DNA from: Flammeovirgaceae bacterium
Lineage (GTDB): Bacteria > Bacteroidota > Bacteroidia > Cytophagales > Cyclobacteriaceae
DNA: 64,000 nt
NCBI GenBank assembly: GCA_012032815.1
Contig: JAAUQD010000001.1
Location: 1-64,000, forward strand
Reading direction: 5' to 3'
A program made the position numbers and the translations under genes. Of this stretch, positions 62,363 through 64,000 are shown in pieces. Position 1 is the first letter of the stretch. Each line of letters starts with the position of its first letter. Under the pieces are notes generated by a model that saw only the letters and a list, made by a program, of their open reading frames with translations, made no database searches and was not told the origin of the DNA.

Positions 62363-63895
62363 CTAAAAGTCCCCTAACTCCCCATCAAGGCTTGCCCATG
62401 TCCACGTATACAAAGTTTTGTTTGCACCTACAGTATTAGCACCAGAAGCTACATTCGTAGCATGTGCGCTGGTACCGCTCTTGAAGACTGCTGTTATAGA
62501 AATAGGCCCCGTATTATCAAACTTTTGGCCAAGTGTGATTTGAAGCCCTGAGAATGACAGGTTGCCATTTGCAAAATTATCAGTGGTACAGGTAGAACTT
62601 GTTGGATTGCTTAGCGATAAGTCGCCACGGCCCAAGGTTCCGCCTGAACCGTCCGGAGTAGCAGGATCAGGAAAATTAAAGAAGTAAATATTTTGAAATG
62701 AACCCCTGGCACATGACCGGTAATCGGCTAACTCGGCATTTGTAATTCCTTTCACTGAACCGTTTTTAACCACATGGGTATTTGCTGCATTGTTATACGA
62801 TCCTTCCGGGCCATCAATTTCAAGGCAATGATCTGTTTCCGTGCCAGCAATTACAATAAAATTATCGAGTGTGCCGGCCCATGCCTGGTCAGTATCAATC
62901 GCATCATCACCCGCGTTCCAGACCAATGCATTTGTCACGCTTACCGTACCTCCGAAAAACTCTATACCGTCATCTTGATTGGCAACCACTTCAATATTTT
63001 GTATCACAGTTCCGCTTCCAACTCCACCCAGTGTTAGTCCGTTGATTTCATTTCCATCACCGATGTTTGATCCTCCATGACGTATTGAAACATATTGTAA
63101 AACACCTGAGTTATCAGCATCATCAGAACCACCGTACAAACCATTGGTATCACTCGGTGGAATTCCTTCAATTTGTGCTGTAGCGGCATTTGTAGATACC
63201 GATATTTTTGCTTTTCCAAGTACAATTAAACCTCCCCATAATCCGCTTACAGTCGGTAAGAGATTGGGGCTTTCAAGTTGGCCCGGCTGAATCTCATCTG
63301 AAACGGATGTAAAAATAATCGGTTGGGAAACAGTGCCTTCAGCCATTATCTTAGCCCCTTGAGCAATCAGAAGCGCTGAAGCATTCGCCTCGGTTCCTGC
63401 TTCACCTTTAACGATTACCCCAGGCTGGATTGTTAAAGTAGCACCATTGGTAACTGTAATTCGCTTGGTTAAAATATAAATGTTCCCGGTAGTCCAAACC
63501 GTATTTGCTGTAATATCGCTTGTAACACTGGCTGTATTTGAAACATCAACGGCTACAGAACTTGATGTTGATTTATTATTATCATCCATAACTGTCAGGG
63601 TTATCGTAGCCAGTGCATTTGATGATGAACTAAACTCTACAACAACATCTCCACTGGTCGCACCTAATGCCGGCTCGGTAGAGACTGTGGCTGTACCAAC
63701 GTTTGAAACTACAGTTGACGATTTATAACCACCCGGAACTGTAACTGTGAATACAATATCGGTTGGTTCTCCTACAAGCGCGCTAAAAGCCTCCGGTGCA
63801 ACTATTGATGGGGCATCAGGTATGGGGTCATCACCACATGACCAAAATGTTGTAACCAGAAGGACTGTGGAAAGAATGGATAGAATTTTTTTCAT
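62363..63895 (-). CDS. Secreted lipoprotein with parallel-beta-type repeats, adjacent to TonB receptor
   Basis: Lipobox FWSCGDD; TSDITANTVWTTGNIYILTKRITVTNGATLTIQPGVIVKGEAG...GTVSQPIIFTS. Confidence 0.7.
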   Translation of the reverse strand: MKKILSILSTVLLVTTFWSCGDDPIPDAPSIVAPEAFSALVGEPTDIVFTVTVPGGYKSSTVVSNVGTATVSTEPALGATSGDVVVEFSSSSNALATITLTVMDDNNKSTSSSVAVDVSNTASVTSDITANTVWTTGNIYILTKRITVTNGATLTIQPGVIVKGEAGTEANASALLIAQGAKIMAEGTVSQPIIFTSVSDEIQPGQLESPNLLPTVSGLWGGLIVLGKAKISVSTNAATAQIEGIPPSDTNGLYGGSDDADNSGVLQYVSIRHGGSNIGDGNEINGLTLGGVGSGTVIQNIEVVANQDDGIEFFGGTVSVTNALVWNAGDDAIDTDQAWAGTLDNFIVIAGTETDHCLEIDGPEGSYNNAANTHVVKNGSVKGITNAELADYRSCARGSFQNIYFFNFPDPATPDGSGGTLGRGDLSLSNPTSSTCTTDNFANGNLSFSGLQITLGQKFDNTGPISITAVFKSGTSAHATNVASGANTVGANKTLYTWTWASLDGELGDF

Positions 63896-64000
63896 ATTGT
63901 TGTTTGCGTTTAAAACTTTCCGGCAAAAGTGCAGGGTTTACATGAACTCAATATCCCCTTCGGATTACGAAATTGTTAAGGAATTCTTCTTTAGAATTAA

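Overview
Chromosomal window from a Bacteroidota-like genome (gldKLMN/porP/sprE-type genes, TAnnTTTG promoters, DUF4271). Content is mostly core genes: guaB, F-type ATP synthase (BEFHAG, no D/C), uvrA, uvrC, mutS, purM, hemW, hemD, PBP1A. There is also a type IX secretion/gliding block, a LytS/LytTR two-component pair, two desaturases, tRNA-Leu(UAA), tRNA-Gly(GCC) and a sulfur-trafficking cluster (two YeeE/YedE, UspA, rhodanese, MBL-rhodanese, TauE/SafE). Most notable signals: (1) about 25 reading-frame breaks in otherwise intact, often essential genes, nearly all explained by loss of one base in a homopolymer, so the ORF track splits many genes artificially; (2) a Crp/Fnr-like dyad exactly 22 nt upstream of a -7 box at three promoters (thioredoxin, MBL-rhodanese, TauE/SafE), suggesting a local thiol/sulfur regulon; (3) a GIY-YIG ORF that starts in the trailer of tRNA-Leu and ends inside a degenerate tRNA-Leu copy, flanked by a 23-bp direct repeat, resembling a tRNA-targeting mobile unit; (4) a Tat-exported PLP enzyme coupled to a lipoprotein penicillin acylase. 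No CRISPR array, prophage, transposase or recognisable defence island was seen. All calls are from reading the sequence; no database search was run.
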